Shown here: in pieces, positions 22,970 to 35,640 of the stretch
Numbering within the stretch: the first letter of the stretch is position 1
How the letters are laid out: each line of letters opens with the position of its first letter
Origin: Microplitis mediator
Taxonomy: Eukaryota > Arthropoda > Insecta > Hymenoptera > Braconidae
DNA: 64,000 nucleotides
Direction: 5' to 3'
Assembly: GCF_029852145.1 (NCBI RefSeq)
Contig: NC_079971.1
Span: forward strand, 21,451,563-21,515,562
Notes under the pieces: generated by a model
What the model was told of the DNA's origin: nothing
Seen by the model: the letters and a program-made list of their open reading frames with translations, nothing else
Databases searched by the model: none
Made by a program: the position numbers and the translations under genes

Positions 22970-23256
22970 TACCTCTTAATCCTCTAAAAAAATATTTATC
23001 AGCATTAACGATCGTTAGAATTAATACTTGGGTACTTACAAAAGCAATCGATAGCCAATAAATAAAAAGAGCGTATAATTTTAAAACCTAAGCTTTCTTG
23101 TAAGATTTTAGGCGTTTAAACCAGTTAAATCTTATAGCACACCAAAGGTGTGCATCATCACATTAAGAAGCCGGTCGGAGAGTTAAAAAAATAAAGAAGC
23201 AGAAATAGTTTGGTGGTAGAAAACCCATTTAAGTTTGTTTCGAATGAGTGAAGGCT

Positions 23257-23992
23257 TTGTCAGTAAGTATATAGTCATTTAAAAAAACGTGTTTTTATTC
23301 ATTAATTTAAATCTTCAAGAAATGAATCACTGTGGAAATATATACTAGTATATTGAATATTATTTAAATATGAAAAAAAAAGAACGTGTAAGTGAACAAA
23401 TTGAAATCATTGATAGCAATCTTACGTATGTCATTTCTCAGTTAAGTCTCTTTGTGGTTTGAAACACGATCAGCCTGAGAGTTACTCCATCATATATTTA
23501 TAAAATCCACTATTACATATATATACGTATAGTATCCACATATCAATCCGTCTTTCTGTATCTGGATTTTATTCTGCGATTCAAGTGCCAATGGGTGACA
23601 AGTAAAAAATTATAAATTAATTAATTTAAAGTTTAAATGATGAAAGATTGCTATATATATATATATAATATATATAAAGTATGAAAGCTCGGAATTCTTT
23701 CGGCGTATTTTATTTTTGAAAATCAAATGATGATTAATTTGACCGCGGGTACTTTGATTTAGATGCGATGGTAAATTGAAGGAAAAGTGAATTTATTATT
23801 TTAATGGATAAATTTAGAAATATTGGAAAGTTTTCGTCCTTGCTGAGTGACGTTTGTCGATTAATCATTAATATATAAATATATCAGTATAGATAAATAT
23901 ATGCATGACAATTAATGGTATCCTATTGCTCCAAATAACTGAGCTGCAGTTGATTCTACGTGATTCAAAAAAGAATTTAGGTAAAAATTTAT
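23257..23992. other. Spacer between the two left-arm segments
   Basis: AT-rich with a TA tract near 23650-23678. It has no evident counterpart in the 6.2 kb between the matching right-arm segments. No gene is recognised. Confidence 0.5.
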
Positions 23993-24896
23993 GGAAGAAT
24001 TTTATAAATTTTGGGGATTGAAAAATTATTGGTAGTTATTTGGGAAGATTTTAAAAATTGGGGGTTTATTAGTCATGTGGGTTTGTAGGGGATTTAATTA
24101 GCTACGAAAAAGCCCAGTGTTGAGTCTGTAAGCTCGAGGGTTCGTTAGTTACTGAGTGCAACTTTGTTTTTTATTTAAATTCCTCTCAAATCACTCGTCG
24201 CTCCTAAACTTTGGAGATTGCATTTAAAAGTTGCATGGCTATTTTTTAGATAATTGCGCGGGCTACAAAAAAGCGCGGGGATGAATAGATAAATTAAAAA
24301 TATAAAAAGTTATGAGGGCTTGTAAAATAATGTCAGAACAATAATTTAAATATTTATTCCGATAATTAAATGGCCGACAAAAGCTCAATGATTTATAAGG
24401 CCGCTAATAATAATGCAATTAAAAAATATTTGAAAATAATAGTGGGGTAAGATGGTACTCGTAAAATCTAAATAAGAACAACTAAAAATGTGTTGAGGGA
24501 ATTATTTTATTTGTCACCTGACACAAATGTCATCCAGCTCGCGGTTTATTATTAATATTTAATAAACTTTATTTAACAATTACAAATTCCTTATTAAGAA
24601 TATTCGCCAAAATCCCTCCCTACTTTAACACAAGAAAAAAAATTCAAGCGTGACTTTAATGAAATTTTTTTTCAGTCAATAAATTAATTTTTAAAAAATT
24701 AAGTGACTTTTAAAAAAAATGTCAATGTGCCTCTCCCAAAACAGATCATAGACTATTTAACGTTATTTCAAATAATCCCACGATTTTACTGTCGGTACCC
24801 CGTAATTAAATCGCGAGGCTTGTATGACATTTTTAATGAAATATTCATCTATAAAAATGACTAAATAACCTTTTCCATTTTTTTACCAAATTATTC
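23993..24896. repeat. Left arm, segment 2, of large inverted duplication
   Basis: This is an inverted match to 55270-56167. Landmarks are 'tgtcacctgacacaaatgtcatccagctcgcgg' (24515-24545), 'gtggggtaagatggtactcg' (24440-24462) and 'ttagctacgaaaaagcccag'. It is diverged by substitutions and small indels. No protein-coding potential is seen in either arm. Confidence 0.9.
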
Positions 24897-25859
24897 TTTC
24901 ATAGACTCATAAAATTTTTTTTTTTTTCAAACTGATTTTTATTAAAAAAACATCTTATAGTTTTTCTTAATATCTTTTAGAAAACATCTTTAATCCACAA
25001 TCTATCCTCATTTTCCTTGATTTATTAAATTACTAAACAAATTTATAACCGGCTCACTCGCCTCACAAACTTGAAACCTTATCAATGTATAGCTCTCTTT
25101 CATCTAATTTTCCTTTGCTCCAACTAAAAATCTCTAGTTCCACGTCAATTACTTACTCCTACACTCAATCAGAACCTACTTCATGGTATTGAAACTCAGA
25201 TCATTCAAAAATAAATTCAAGGTCTCACTATGAAATGTATCACACAATTTTAACAAATAAAAATAATCATAATATATAATTAGATATAAAAATTCCTTTA
25301 AATCGAAGCTGTTAACTAAAAAAAAAAATAAAAAAATAAAAAAGTTAATCTTGATAAAATTATAACGAGACATTTTCTAACGATGATTATAAATCATTGG
25401 AAAGCCATAAAAGATTGTTAGATATATCTTAAAGTAACCTAAGGTTAAAGAAAAGAGTAAAAGAGTAATAAAGATTTAGCTACATTGCATTTACTTTTAT
25501 AATACATATACTGGATAAATATATACATGTATATAGTCGAGTATATTATTGGATGTATTGAGAGTTATGGAGAGCTGGAACTACTACAGTAGTACAGTAC
25601 ATGGATAAACTGGAGCTAAATAATAATAATAATAGTAATAATGGAACAAAACGAGTCTTTATGATTTCTAAGGCGTTGCCACGATCACAGTCAATTCGCG
25701 TGTAAAGTAAATTATTTATAAAATAGTTTGCATAATTTCTGATGTGACCTACATCTTTACTGGACGTTTATCGGGAAAGCGAAATTCCAAAAATGATAAA
25801 TTTTATATTTATTTTGTGTTTTCAATCAAATTTAATGGGAAAAAGTTGAAAAAATTACA
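24897..25859. other. AT-rich spacer, nothing recognised
   Basis: No bounded repeat or supported gene. Low-complexity A/T runs lie at 24908-24924 and 25320-25345. Confidence 0.5.
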
Positions 25860-27774
25860 TGGTGTGCATTTTAATGAATGGTGTGCATTGGAATGAGTAA
25901 TAAACAATTTTAACTTCGAGATTTTAATGAGGAATCTCGGAGAGAGTTCTCGTTTGTGTATTAAAGAATTTTGGAGACATTGCAGTTTAGGAGAAACTGA
26001 TGGTGTGCATTCTTATGAAAGGTGTGCATTCAATTACATTAGGATATTTGTCGTCATAAATTTTATAAGAACTTATTTAATGTGCAGAACAAATACTGAG
26101 TAAGTTGTAGTTAGAGAAAAGATTTATGGTGTGCATTCTGAATAAGGTGTGCATTTAATTTTGCGGGAATCATCAAAATCAAGAGAATTTTTAGATAAAG
26201 AGGGATTAATTATACAGGAAAAGTATTTAGTGAGTTGTAATTATATAAAAAACTTCATGGTGTGCATTATTGTGTGCAAAAAGAATTTCACGGAGATTTT
26301 ACGAAAAATTCAAGGTGAGTTGAGAATCAATAGTAAAACTGATAAAATAAGCTAGAATTACAGTAATTATTAAGTGGTGTGCATCAAAATATATGAGCGG
26401 TGTGCTTAGGATAATTTTCTCTGTAATTTTTCTGCGCAAATATGTAAAATATTAAGGGTGTCAGTGAAAAATTGTGCATCAAGTATGGTTAATTTCTTGG
26501 AAGAACTCCAGAAGGTGTGCAAAATGCTTGTAAAGAATAGTGGTGTGCATTTAAAAAAGTAGTGGGATAAAATTCAAGTTTTAATAATTTTGGATACACG
26601 ATTAGTTACATATATAGCTAAAAAATTTTCAAACCTTAATGGCGCGCAAAAAATTTATAATGGAAATGGTGTGCATACATGTGCATATCAATAAATCATA
26701 AAAATTTTTAAGAGAATTGAAAATATACTATGATTTTAGTTGTATAAAAAAAAATAGTGTTCAAAATATTCTTGTAGCCAAAGGGTGTGCAAAAAAATGG
26801 TGTGCATATAAAGCCATAGTGTGCCCAAAATAATTTTTAAGCAATTTCAAAGCAGTAAAATACCGCAAAGAACATTTTCCACAATTAAATAGAGTATAGC
26901 ATATAAAAAATTGTATAAATAATGTTTTTATAAAAACAAAGCACGTGACAAAATATCTACACTGACACATGACGAATCTATTATAACTCGTAATTTATAT
27001 TTTCCGAGTTCCAAGCATCAGTTAATGTCCTCAAGTCTTGATGTCTTGATGTGTGTGCCCAAGTCATTATGAGTCAAGACCAAAGGCTTGTATATATATA
27101 TATCGTAACGAGAGTTAAGACTGCATAGTTTTGCCTAAGGCTATTAAAACTAGACCCTGCTCGATTATTTCTGTTAATAATTTTTTACCCTGACATTAAA
27201 CCTTACTCAGTACAGCTCTCTCATCGTTTCTCGATGTCATTAACTAACAGTTGTCATCATTTTAAATTATTATCAATAATGATCCTGGGTTAACCTACCA
27301 CCTTAAGTTAACTTTATTATTATTATAGGAATGCAATTAGCTATTGCCATTATTATTATTGAGAAATATACACATTTGAATCGTTATTGTGCACCAGTGT
27401 GCTTTCACTTGGGTTAACGAACAATAACAATAAATATAATAACAATAATAATAATAACTATAACAAAGAGGCCATGATCTGCAAGACAATACAATAGGAC
27501 GATTAGTGAATACTTTGTAAGGAATTTCGTCATCTAACGTTACAAGTTTATTTTATTTTGAAAAATATTTCGATTAATAGATTTAATTTAATGGGTTTTA
27601 GATGAAAGTTTGTTCATATAAAAGTGTTTTTTTTTTTTTAAGGAAACCAGTATACCCGACATATGGTGAGGACGCAGTGTCCTACAACAAAAGATATTAT
27701 GTGGTGGTTATAAATGTATATTTTATATATGTTGTATTATATGTTAATGTATTGATGTGTAAATGTGTATATAA

Positions 27775-27775
<1 letters not shown>

Positions 27776-27822
<47 letters not shown>
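27776..27822. repeat. (GT)n microsatellite
   Basis: About 23 uninterrupted GT units. Frames reading VCVCVC or HTHTHT here are translations of the repeat. Confidence 0.95.
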
Positions 27823-27825
<3 letters not shown>

Positions 27826-28423
27826 AATATTTCCATACATTCCTCGTAAGCAGACATTTAAAAATTTCTTGCGTCGTATTATATACCGCAACACGGCCGA
27901 TTGGCGACACGCATTTCAATCGATTGACACGCGCCGATATATACCGGAATTTTTTTTTATTTTTAATAATAAATGGCATTGTTTTTTTGAATTTTTTTAC
28001 AAGTTTCGGGTCAAGTTGGTTTTATATTTTAAATAGAGATTTCGGTGTCTGGCGCCTGATGGAATTTTTTTTTCATTTTTAGGCGAGTCTAGAAATTTTT
28101 TGATATTTTTTTTGTAAATCAAAGGGTGGAGATTAGTAATTTGAAAAGGGTGTGCATTAAAATTGATGGTGTGCATAAGGTGTGCAGTTTTTGGTTGAAT
28201 TAAATTGGAGATGAAAAATTTGATTCGAACTCCGCAGAAAAGTTTGATATATACATGAATTTTATGGAATATTGAAGGTGTGTAAAAAAATTTCAAGTGG
28301 TGTGCAGAAAAAATATCTTCGATATCAGATAGGAATTGAATAATCCGAAGATTTAAAAATGAGTATCAATTATTGCAATTCCAAGATATATAAATAGCGG
28401 TGTGCATAAGATTTGAATTTAAT

Positions 28424-29449
28424 GGTGTGCAAAAATTTTTTACAAATATGGTAAAAATTTACGACGAAATTTAGGAAAATCTGTTACGAAAAATGCGTGA
28501 ATAATTTAGGGTACAGAAAAATTTAAAGGAAATAAAATTGAAGGTGAATGAAAAACTTAAGGGTGTGCATATAAAATTGATTAAGACTTATATAGACAAT
28601 CGGCAATGTAATTTTCATAAATTCTTAATGATTAGAGAGTACTCGAAATTTATAAATGGTGTGAATTTAAATATGTGATGTGCATAAATATCCACAAAAT
28701 CAAATGGTGTGCAATAATTAGTAACAAGAAGTTATTTTGAAATTTTGACTCATCGGTTGTGAAAATAATCTGTTTCTAAAAGACGATACTAAAAACAAAT
28801 ATTTAGGGTGTGCATAAAATGTTGTGATGACTAAGCATGAATTTACAAAGAATGTTGTGCACACCATTTAACAAAATATATTCCTCGATCTGTTAGAAGA
28901 ATGTTTGATTAATTTGTGTGCATAAAAATAGTTAGAATCCCATGGTGTGCAACAAATTTTTTACTAATATGGTAAAAATTTAGGAAAATCTGTTACGAAA
29001 TATGGGTAAATAATTTAGGGCCTAGAAAAATTGAAGTAATAAAATTGAAAATGAATGAAAAATTCAAGGGTCTGCATTTAAAATTGATTAAGATCTATAA
29101 AGACAATCGTCAATGTAATTTTTATTAATTCTTAATGATTAGAGCACTCGAAATTTATAAATAGTGTGAATTTAAATATATGGTGTGCATAAATATTCAT
29201 AATATGAGATGGTGTGCAATGATTAATAATTAAGTTGTAATGAAATTTCGAGGCATTGGTAGTGAAAATAATCTGAATCTAAAAGATGAGACTGAAAAAA
29301 AAATATTTAGGGTGTGCATAAAAAATATTGTGATGACTAGGCATGAATTTACAAAGACTATTATGCACACCATTTAATAAAATGTATTCCTCAATCTGTT
29401 AGAAGAATGTTTGATTAATTGGTGTGCATAAAAATACTTAGAGTTCCAT
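28424..29449 (+). repeat. Tandem duplication of about 510 bp in the GTGTGCA field
   Basis: Unit 1 is 28424-28943 and unit 2 is 28944-29449; a third starts at 29450 and breaks off within about 20 bp. Each unit starts GGTGTGCAA, contains 'aggaaaatctgttacgaaa' and 'aagacaatcg.caatg', and ends in 'gattaat..gtgtgcataaaaat..ttaga.t.ccatg'. Confidence 0.85.
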
Positions 29450-29460
29450 GGTGTGCAAAA

Positions 29461-30757
29461 AATTGTTTTGACCGGTTTGACCAACAAAAAAACATATTTG
29501 CCTAATTTCGATCTATTTTTTCGATCAATCGACTTATCTTCCGATAAAATAGACTCAATAAAACCCGGAATGCTCAACAATGAATAGTAAAATAAAAAAT
29601 AATCAATACCAGTTAAAAATAAATAAATAAAATGTTATAAATGTATTGAATTAATAATTTAAAAGATTACGAATATCAATTGAATAAGTTTATTAATAAA
29701 ACAAGATTTATTCTCGTATATATTACAACTACCGAGTAAAAGAAACATAAACGCGAGAGTTAATATGAAGAAAACGTTTTATCTCGTACCATACGTACTG
29801 AATGCCTAGAGTAGAGTCAACGCGTGTGCCCCCCACTTTCTTTTAATATCTACACACACACACACACCGCATCTTTTAAAAGTATTGTAAAGTTGTTCTC
29901 GCGCCTTCTATACCTTCTACAGCTCTCTAACTTCTCAATTAAATAAAATAAATTCTCTCCATTAATAAAAAACTATTAATTCAATTTTCGAAAGTCTTAT
30001 CACTGGATTTATATATTTTTAGCATTTTTTGTTTCCTTATTTATCGTATTTGTCAAGTTGGCTAGAAGAATCTGTCATTTATATATTTTTTAGTATATTC
30101 ACTATGTCAGTTTATATACATATGTATATATATATATGTATATATGTATATATAGGTAGAGAAGAGGAAGACGTTACAAATGAAATGGAATGATAAAAAA
30201 TATTTAAGAGTACTTGCATCTCTGGTTTTACTGTATGCTACTCAGTGAGCGTAGCCGTAGCATCATCGAGTCGATTAATTAGTTTTTATTGGCCTCACAG
30301 TGTGCGGCAATCAGAGCGGGTTTTAGGCTTCACGTTTGGCTACCTCTCTCTCTTTCCCTTTCTCTCTTTGTCTTGGTTATTTTGTTAATGTGTAATGATG
30401 AGGACACACATATGCAATCTGAAAAAGAAGTTTAAGATGAGGGTGGTGTAAGTAAAAAAGAGATAGTTAGCTTTCGAGGTGGGAGGGGGGAATAAATAAA
30501 TAAATTTATAAGACAAAATGAGGACCAAAAATCCAATCCACGGAATTCATGATCTAAAAGATAATACCAAATGGGGGCTAACGAGGTCGTTTTAATTAAT
30601 TCTTATTAAAATTTCCTAGGTCCTGTGAGGTGGAATTGCTTAAAAAATATATGAATATTTTTTTTTTTTCATAGATTTTATAGTTATTGTTTTATGCACA
30701 CCACGGTGTGTTTAAAAATTTAATCGATTAAATTTAGAAACAAAGAAAAAAAATTTT
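29461..30757. other. AT-rich spacer with microsatellites; no gene recognised
   Basis: CA run at 29851-29868, TA/TATG runs at 30115-30155, CT-rich run at 30341-30372, and a GTGTGCA palindrome at 30695-30712. The patch 30220-30340 is less AT-rich. No supported gene. Confidence 0.45.
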
Positions 30758-31650
30758 TGCACACCATGGTGTGAACTAACATTTTTTTTTTAATGTAACA
30801 TAAATTTTAAATTAAAAGGTTATTTTTTCAGCTTCAACGTCTAATTGACAATAAATATCGAGATATTTCTGTTCAAAATTTATTTTGAGAAAAAAAGAAC
30901 GAAAATATAATTTTTGGTGATTTTAGGAAATTTTCGAACTTACACTAGAGTAATTAGGATATTTTTTGGTGGAATTCTATGAAAATTCTATCATGAGAAC
31001 AAATTCGATCGTTGAATTTCTATAAAACCACTAAAAAATTTATGCACACCATGGTGTGAACTAAAGCTTTTTTATTAATATTCTAAAATAAAATAAAATA
31101 AAAATTGTACGTTTATTTTATCAGCTTTAACGTCCGGCTAACAAAAAATATCGAGATTTTTCTTTTTAAAATTTATTTTGAGAAAAAAAAAACGAAATTA
31201 TAATTTTTGGTGATTTTAGAAAATTTTCGAATTTTTACGAGACTAATTAGGATATTTTATGATGGAATTCAATGAAAATTCTACCATGAGAATAAATTCG
31301 ATCGTTGAATTTCTATAAAACTACTAAAAAATGTATGCACACCATAGTGTGAACTAAAGCTTTTTTTTAATATTGTGGAATAAATTAAAAATTAAAAGTT
31401 TATTTTATCAGCTTTAACTTCCGGTTAACAAAAAACATCGAGATCTTTCTGTTCAAAATTTATTTCAAGAAAAAAATCATGAAAGCAATTTTTAGTGATT
31501 TTGGAAAATTTTCGAACTCATACTAGAGTAATTAGGACACATTGTGGTGAAATTCAATGAAAATTCTACCTTGAGAACAAGTTTTATAGTTAAATTTCAA
31601 TGAAATTACTAAAAAATGTATGCACACCATGAATGGTGTGCATTAGTAAT
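30758..31650. repeat. Satellite-like tandem array, ~290-bp unit, palindromic junctions
   Basis: Three units lie at 30758-31042 (285 bp), 31043-31335 (293 bp) and 31336-31620 (285 bp). Each begins with TGCACACCATGGTGTG or a variant, a near-perfect palindrome of the GTGTGCA word. The shared body includes 'tatcagctttaacgtc', 'cgagat.tttctgttcaaaatttatttt' and 'gagaacaaattcgatcgttgaatttctat'. A final palindrome closes the array at 31621-31643. Confidence 0.9.
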
Positions 31651-31899
31651 AAATAAGTTCCTATGGTTGGTATTCAAAATACATATTTTGAACTATTTTT
31701 CATATATTTTACCGTATATTAAAAGCACTATTATCAATTAATAATCTAAAATATGTTGCAAATTTAACAAAGGTGTGCATAATAAATATTTATCAATTTT
31801 TATCCTATTTATTATAATAAAAAAATGTAAACTATGAAATATTCGTCGATAAATCATCAGCCATATTTAAAAAGTGTCCATCGTGTCAATGACGATTTT

Positions 31900-33300
31900 C
31901 AGCCGGTCCATAGGGCATAGAAATATCAGCCACCCTCTTTCCTCTTTTTAAAAACACACACCCTATCCCCCAAAATAAAGATCATCATAAAAAGAAGAAT
32001 AACGAGAAGTGAACATCAACAGGAAACCCGTGGACATGCAAATTTGGTTTTACAATAAACCCACCAACCCCATTGGCAATTTTTCTCATCCCCACCGCAT
32101 TGATACCAAAAAAAGAGCATTCATGAACGTAACACACTAAAAACCGGGTATGACTGCATCAGAGTTTGATTTTAGTGTCTGTATATATATAAAGGCACAA
32201 GTAAAGCTAAAATATACCCGAGTGTAAATCTGCATATCTAAATAATCGAACTCGCATGTGTGTCCTATCGTTCGTAACACGCCAGTAACTATAGTATAGA
32301 GTCTCCTGATGGCAAAGACTCCTCTAGTATAAAGACTGTTAAGTTCAACCAAACGATAGAGATAGAAAGTGAATGAACGAGCAAGTGAGCAAGAGCTAAG
32401 GGGGAAAAGGACTCTAAAGCGCGTGTGTGGATCCTTATAGCTGATTTGCATTGCAAATTAGTTCTCTCGCCAGTAGCAACAGCAACCAGAACTCGGAGAG
32501 CATCAGCGAGTATCAAAAACTCGATTCAGTTCCATGAACAACCAACTTATACACACGATTGTACCAATGCTGGCAATACTCTGGTAGTCAGTACCGCGAA
32601 TCTAGATCTATCTATTGCCATTACCTTTAATCCCACCAACTCAACACGTCATTGATTCCCGATTTGAAATACAACTTACACGGCTTTGCTAGCGCATACG
32701 TTCTATCTACTGCTGCGGATGTTGCTTCTGAGGGTTTTGTTATTTTAAAACCATTTACCATTTCAGTATTTTGCGTATGACACCCCTTGTCTTTAACTTT
32801 TTGTTTGTAGACCCTAGAAAAACCCGGTCTACAATAATCAATAGACAGCTGTCGGTGAAAATAAGTCAGCTTGACGTCTTGGACTGATTTATCGGCTAAT
32901 TTGCATGCGAGACAATGTATCTACCCTTTTGCAAACTACCGATTCTTATTGACTATCATACGGGCATTTGTTGATCCAATGGCGGAAGGGATTAATCTGG
33001 TAACTGGATTTACCAGAATACTATTTGGTGTTTTGTAGTTAGCACATGGTATCAAAAGTCTTTGGTTTGTTAAGAAGGGGTTGATTAGAACTGGATTAGG
33101 CACCTGATGGTGTCCAATGTGGAGCTCTTACCTGGACGAAGAAGAATAAGAAGGTACAGGTGGATTTCGTCGGGTTAATTTGAGGTGTTATTCTGAAGAT
33201 TGTTTTTCAGCTGCTCGAATTCCGAGTGGGAAGGGAAAGTTTTAATTTAAAAGTGACCGTTCCTTTACCAACGCATCGAATGTTCAGTTGAGAAATGAAA
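31900..33300. other. Less AT-rich island; possible promoter or untranslated exons
   Basis: The base composition is clearly more balanced than in the flanks, repeats are absent, and several overlapping frames of 60-105 codons exist on both strands (for example 32137-32451 minus, 32425-32655 plus). None has recognisable domains or good splice partners. A TTCAGTT arthropod-initiator-like motif lies at 32525-32531. The island may be the 5' region of a gene whose coding exons lie outside the window. Confidence 0.3.
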
Positions 33301-34085
33301 TTAGTTAAAATATGGGCGAGCCTTGTTATTACGTTTGTGTAATTCTGTGTAATCATTCATCTAAATTATGAGAAATTGACATCGATAGATTTAGAGACTG
33401 ATATTTTTATTGGATATTTAAAGGTAATTTAATTAAAAATTCATTTTATTTTGAGCCTAAGGTGATTTTAATTTAATGACGACAGTTGGGTTGGGTGGGC
33501 AAGTGATAGCTGACGTCAAGCCAAAAACGTATTTTTGAGTCAAATATCAAAATTGAATACAGTGGAATTTTTGGAACTTTGAATGGAATTTTAAAGCCCT
33601 CGTAAAAGTTACAGTTTTGACTGTACTATTGAATTAATTAGACTACGCTATTAGTTATGGTCATTATAGACTTAGTTTAACCCTTAATGGTCAGACTTCC
33701 GGCAGGAATCATAACACAGTCACGAGGGGTCTATATGAGCCCGTTTTCGATCAGCTGTAGAAATTAAACTAGTCAATATTTTTATAAGAAATTCTGTAGA
33801 AATACTATTTAATATTTTAAGTAATAGTTTGTATTCATTTATCGAATAAATTTCAATTTCGAATCATTATAAAAAAATCGTAGAAGAAAAACGGAAAAAT
33901 TACTTTTTGAAGATAGTTTTTAAAAAGTTGTATCATTTCTGAAGCGTAGTAATTATTAGATTTTCATATGACTACTTTCAGTTCTTAATAGCGTTTCATT
34001 CATAATACAGTTTTATTAAACTAAAAATGCATTTATAGAAACTGTAAAATTTTGTGCCTCTAATTGCCTTACTTTATTACAAGAA
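33301..34085. other. Spacer, nothing recognised
   Basis: Moderately AT-rich, with no bounded element. The end (34005-34085) resembles 35235-35320 ('agaaactgtaaaatt..gt..cta' and 'ctttattacaagaa'). Confidence 0.4.
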
Positions 34086-34532
34086 CCCGAGTCGAAATTT
34101 AAAACGTATCTTAAGTGTCTCAGACGTTGTAAGTGTGATTAAAACGTTTCAGCTCAAAAACGTAATAAGTGCAATTTTGAGCGCTTAAGTATGGAATAAG
34201 CGGGAAGTTGCAGGGATGGCCTTTAGGGTCAATCGTTTTCCTAATTTTTTTTTCAAGTGGTCCATTATGCCCCATATATCACATATTGGCCCGAAATATC
34301 ATAAAAACATCATAGAGGTCATAACTTGACGGAAAATGGAAAAAAAAATTTTCACCTAATACCCAGTAATACATGACCTTTTTAATTTTTATCGGAATTG
34401 AAAAGTTATTGAAAAGTTTTAAACACGTTTCAACGCTTGAGACGTCTTAAACGCGCTTTCAACGCCTGAGATGCTTAATTTACGTTTCAAACGCCTGAGA
34501 CGTTTGAGATACGTTTTAAATTTCGACTCGGG
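34086..34532. mobile_element. Foldback element, CCCGAGTCGAAATTTAAAAC ends
   Basis: The ends are inverted repeats of about 40 bp (CCCGAGTCGAAATTTAAAAC on both, then CGTATCTTAAGTGTCTCAGA versus CGTATCTCAAACGTCTCAGG). The inner part repeats CGTTTCAAACGCCTGAGACG words. It is 447 bp and codes for no protein. Confidence 0.85.
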
Positions 34533-34663
34533 AAGTATATAGTATAGTTTCACCTATCGCAGTGTAAACTATAACACTGTGAAATAAACCGGGGTAAATC
34601 TAAGCGGTGTAAGTGTTAAAATTTTTGGTATTAAATTGAGTCCATTTTTAACACCGCTCTTTT

Positions 34664-35172
34664 CATTTATTTATTTATTAATCATGGAGCAGTCGCTCCT
34701 TGTGATTACATACGTATATAAATTATACAAAATCTCTTTAACCATACATGTAAAGTAAAAATTACACAAGAACATATAAACGAACACTCTTTCATACAGA
34801 CAAATTAGTATTTTATGCAAAATCTAAAATTTGTAAGTAAACTATAAATTTATAAGTATTAATAAGTAGCGCAATCTCATAGTCCACGTTTCTCAATCTC
34901 TAATAAGTATGAGTTTACCTGGTTTCTAAATTCATCTAATGTTTCTGAAGATGTAATTTCAAACGGTAATGAATTCCAAAAATTGCATCTCGTTACTATA
35001 AACGATTTTGATACGTCGTTGTGTAAGCAAATGGCGTTTGTAGTGAATCAGTTCGATCATAGTTACGAAGCAATGCAATGCTATGTCTTAACATAAGGTG
35101 CTCACTAAAAAGACCTGGTTTCATTAAACAGCTTTATAAAATTCGCATGCAATAAGCTGAAGACTTCAGTTT
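34664..35172 (-). pseudogene. LINE 3' end, C-terminal ORF remnant
   Basis: The minus strand encodes, with two adjacent stops, LRHSIALLRNYDRTDSLQTP, then FAYTTTYQNR, then FWNSLPFEITSSETLDEFRN and VNSYLLEIEKRGL followed by a stop. This matches the jockey/CR1-like LINE C-terminus (hxRxYxRxDxLxxPxAxTTxYxxSF...FWNxLP...FxxxlxxYLl). The 3' end has TAAATAAATAAATG-type repeats (34664-34680). The 5' part is missing and the frame is broken. Confidence 0.82.
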
Positions 35173-35640
35173 TTAGGCACAAGCCAACCCAGATGACGTC
35201 CATGATCAGATATGTCTATAGTGTAATATAGTTCCATTACACTAAAATTCCAAAAATACATTAGAAACTGTAAAATTCAGTATCTATAATCTATAGTTGT
35301 ATTGCTTTATTACAAGAAGTAGTTTCGATTATTACAGTGCATTATAATACTTGAAGTTTTTTATACGAGGACCCTGTTTTCGCACTAAAAACTGTAATTT
35401 TTCTACTGCTTCTTTTCCATGCATATACTTTACACAATAACATGAACATGCCATTGTAGACAAATATTCTTTGAATTTCTCCTTAAATTAGTAAATCCGT
35501 CGTATTATTAATTTTTGAAACTCGAAATTTTTTTTTGTATTCAAAATAACTCGACTTTCGATGCTTCACAAATAAAACTACTTTTTTTTTAATACCGCTG
35601 AACACTGGGAAAATTTAATACCGAAAATCTTAACACCGTG

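Larger units (their letters stand above)
21646..23256. repeat. Left arm, segment 1, of large inverted duplication
   Basis: This segment matches the complement of 62393-64000 from end to end, including about 90 bp outside element A2 on one side and about 285 bp on the other (AGCACACCAAAGGTGTGCAT, and 'gccggtcggagagttaaaaaaataaagaagc'). Both copies share the same A insertion and the same altered flank of A, so they descend from one duplicated block rather than two insertions. Confidence 0.9.
25860..29460 (+). repeat. Field of dispersed GGTGTGCA(T/A) words
   Basis: Roughly 40 copies of GGTGTGCAT, GGTGTGCAA or one-mismatch forms occur, nearly all on the plus strand, spaced 12 to about 130 bp apart in otherwise unrelated AT-rich sequence. 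They are at 25861, 25880, 26001, 26021, 26129, 26146, 26260, 26376, 26512, 26541, 26668, 26785 and onward. There is a gap of few or no words at 26830-28145, which includes a GT microsatellite. The function is unknown and no protein is supported. Confidence 0.85.

Noticed and set aside
27602..28082. Frames with VCVCVC or HTHTHT runs
   Set aside because: They are translations of the GT microsatellite and its flanks.
25860..29460. CRISPR-like array of short repeats and spacers
   Set aside because: The word is only 8-9 bp, spacing ranges from 12 to over 100 bp, and the setting is a eukaryotic chromosome with introns and MITEs.
32137..32655. Overlapping frames of 75-105 codons on both strands
   Set aside because: No motif, no consistent splice model, and mutual overlap; more likely non-coding DNA with balanced composition.
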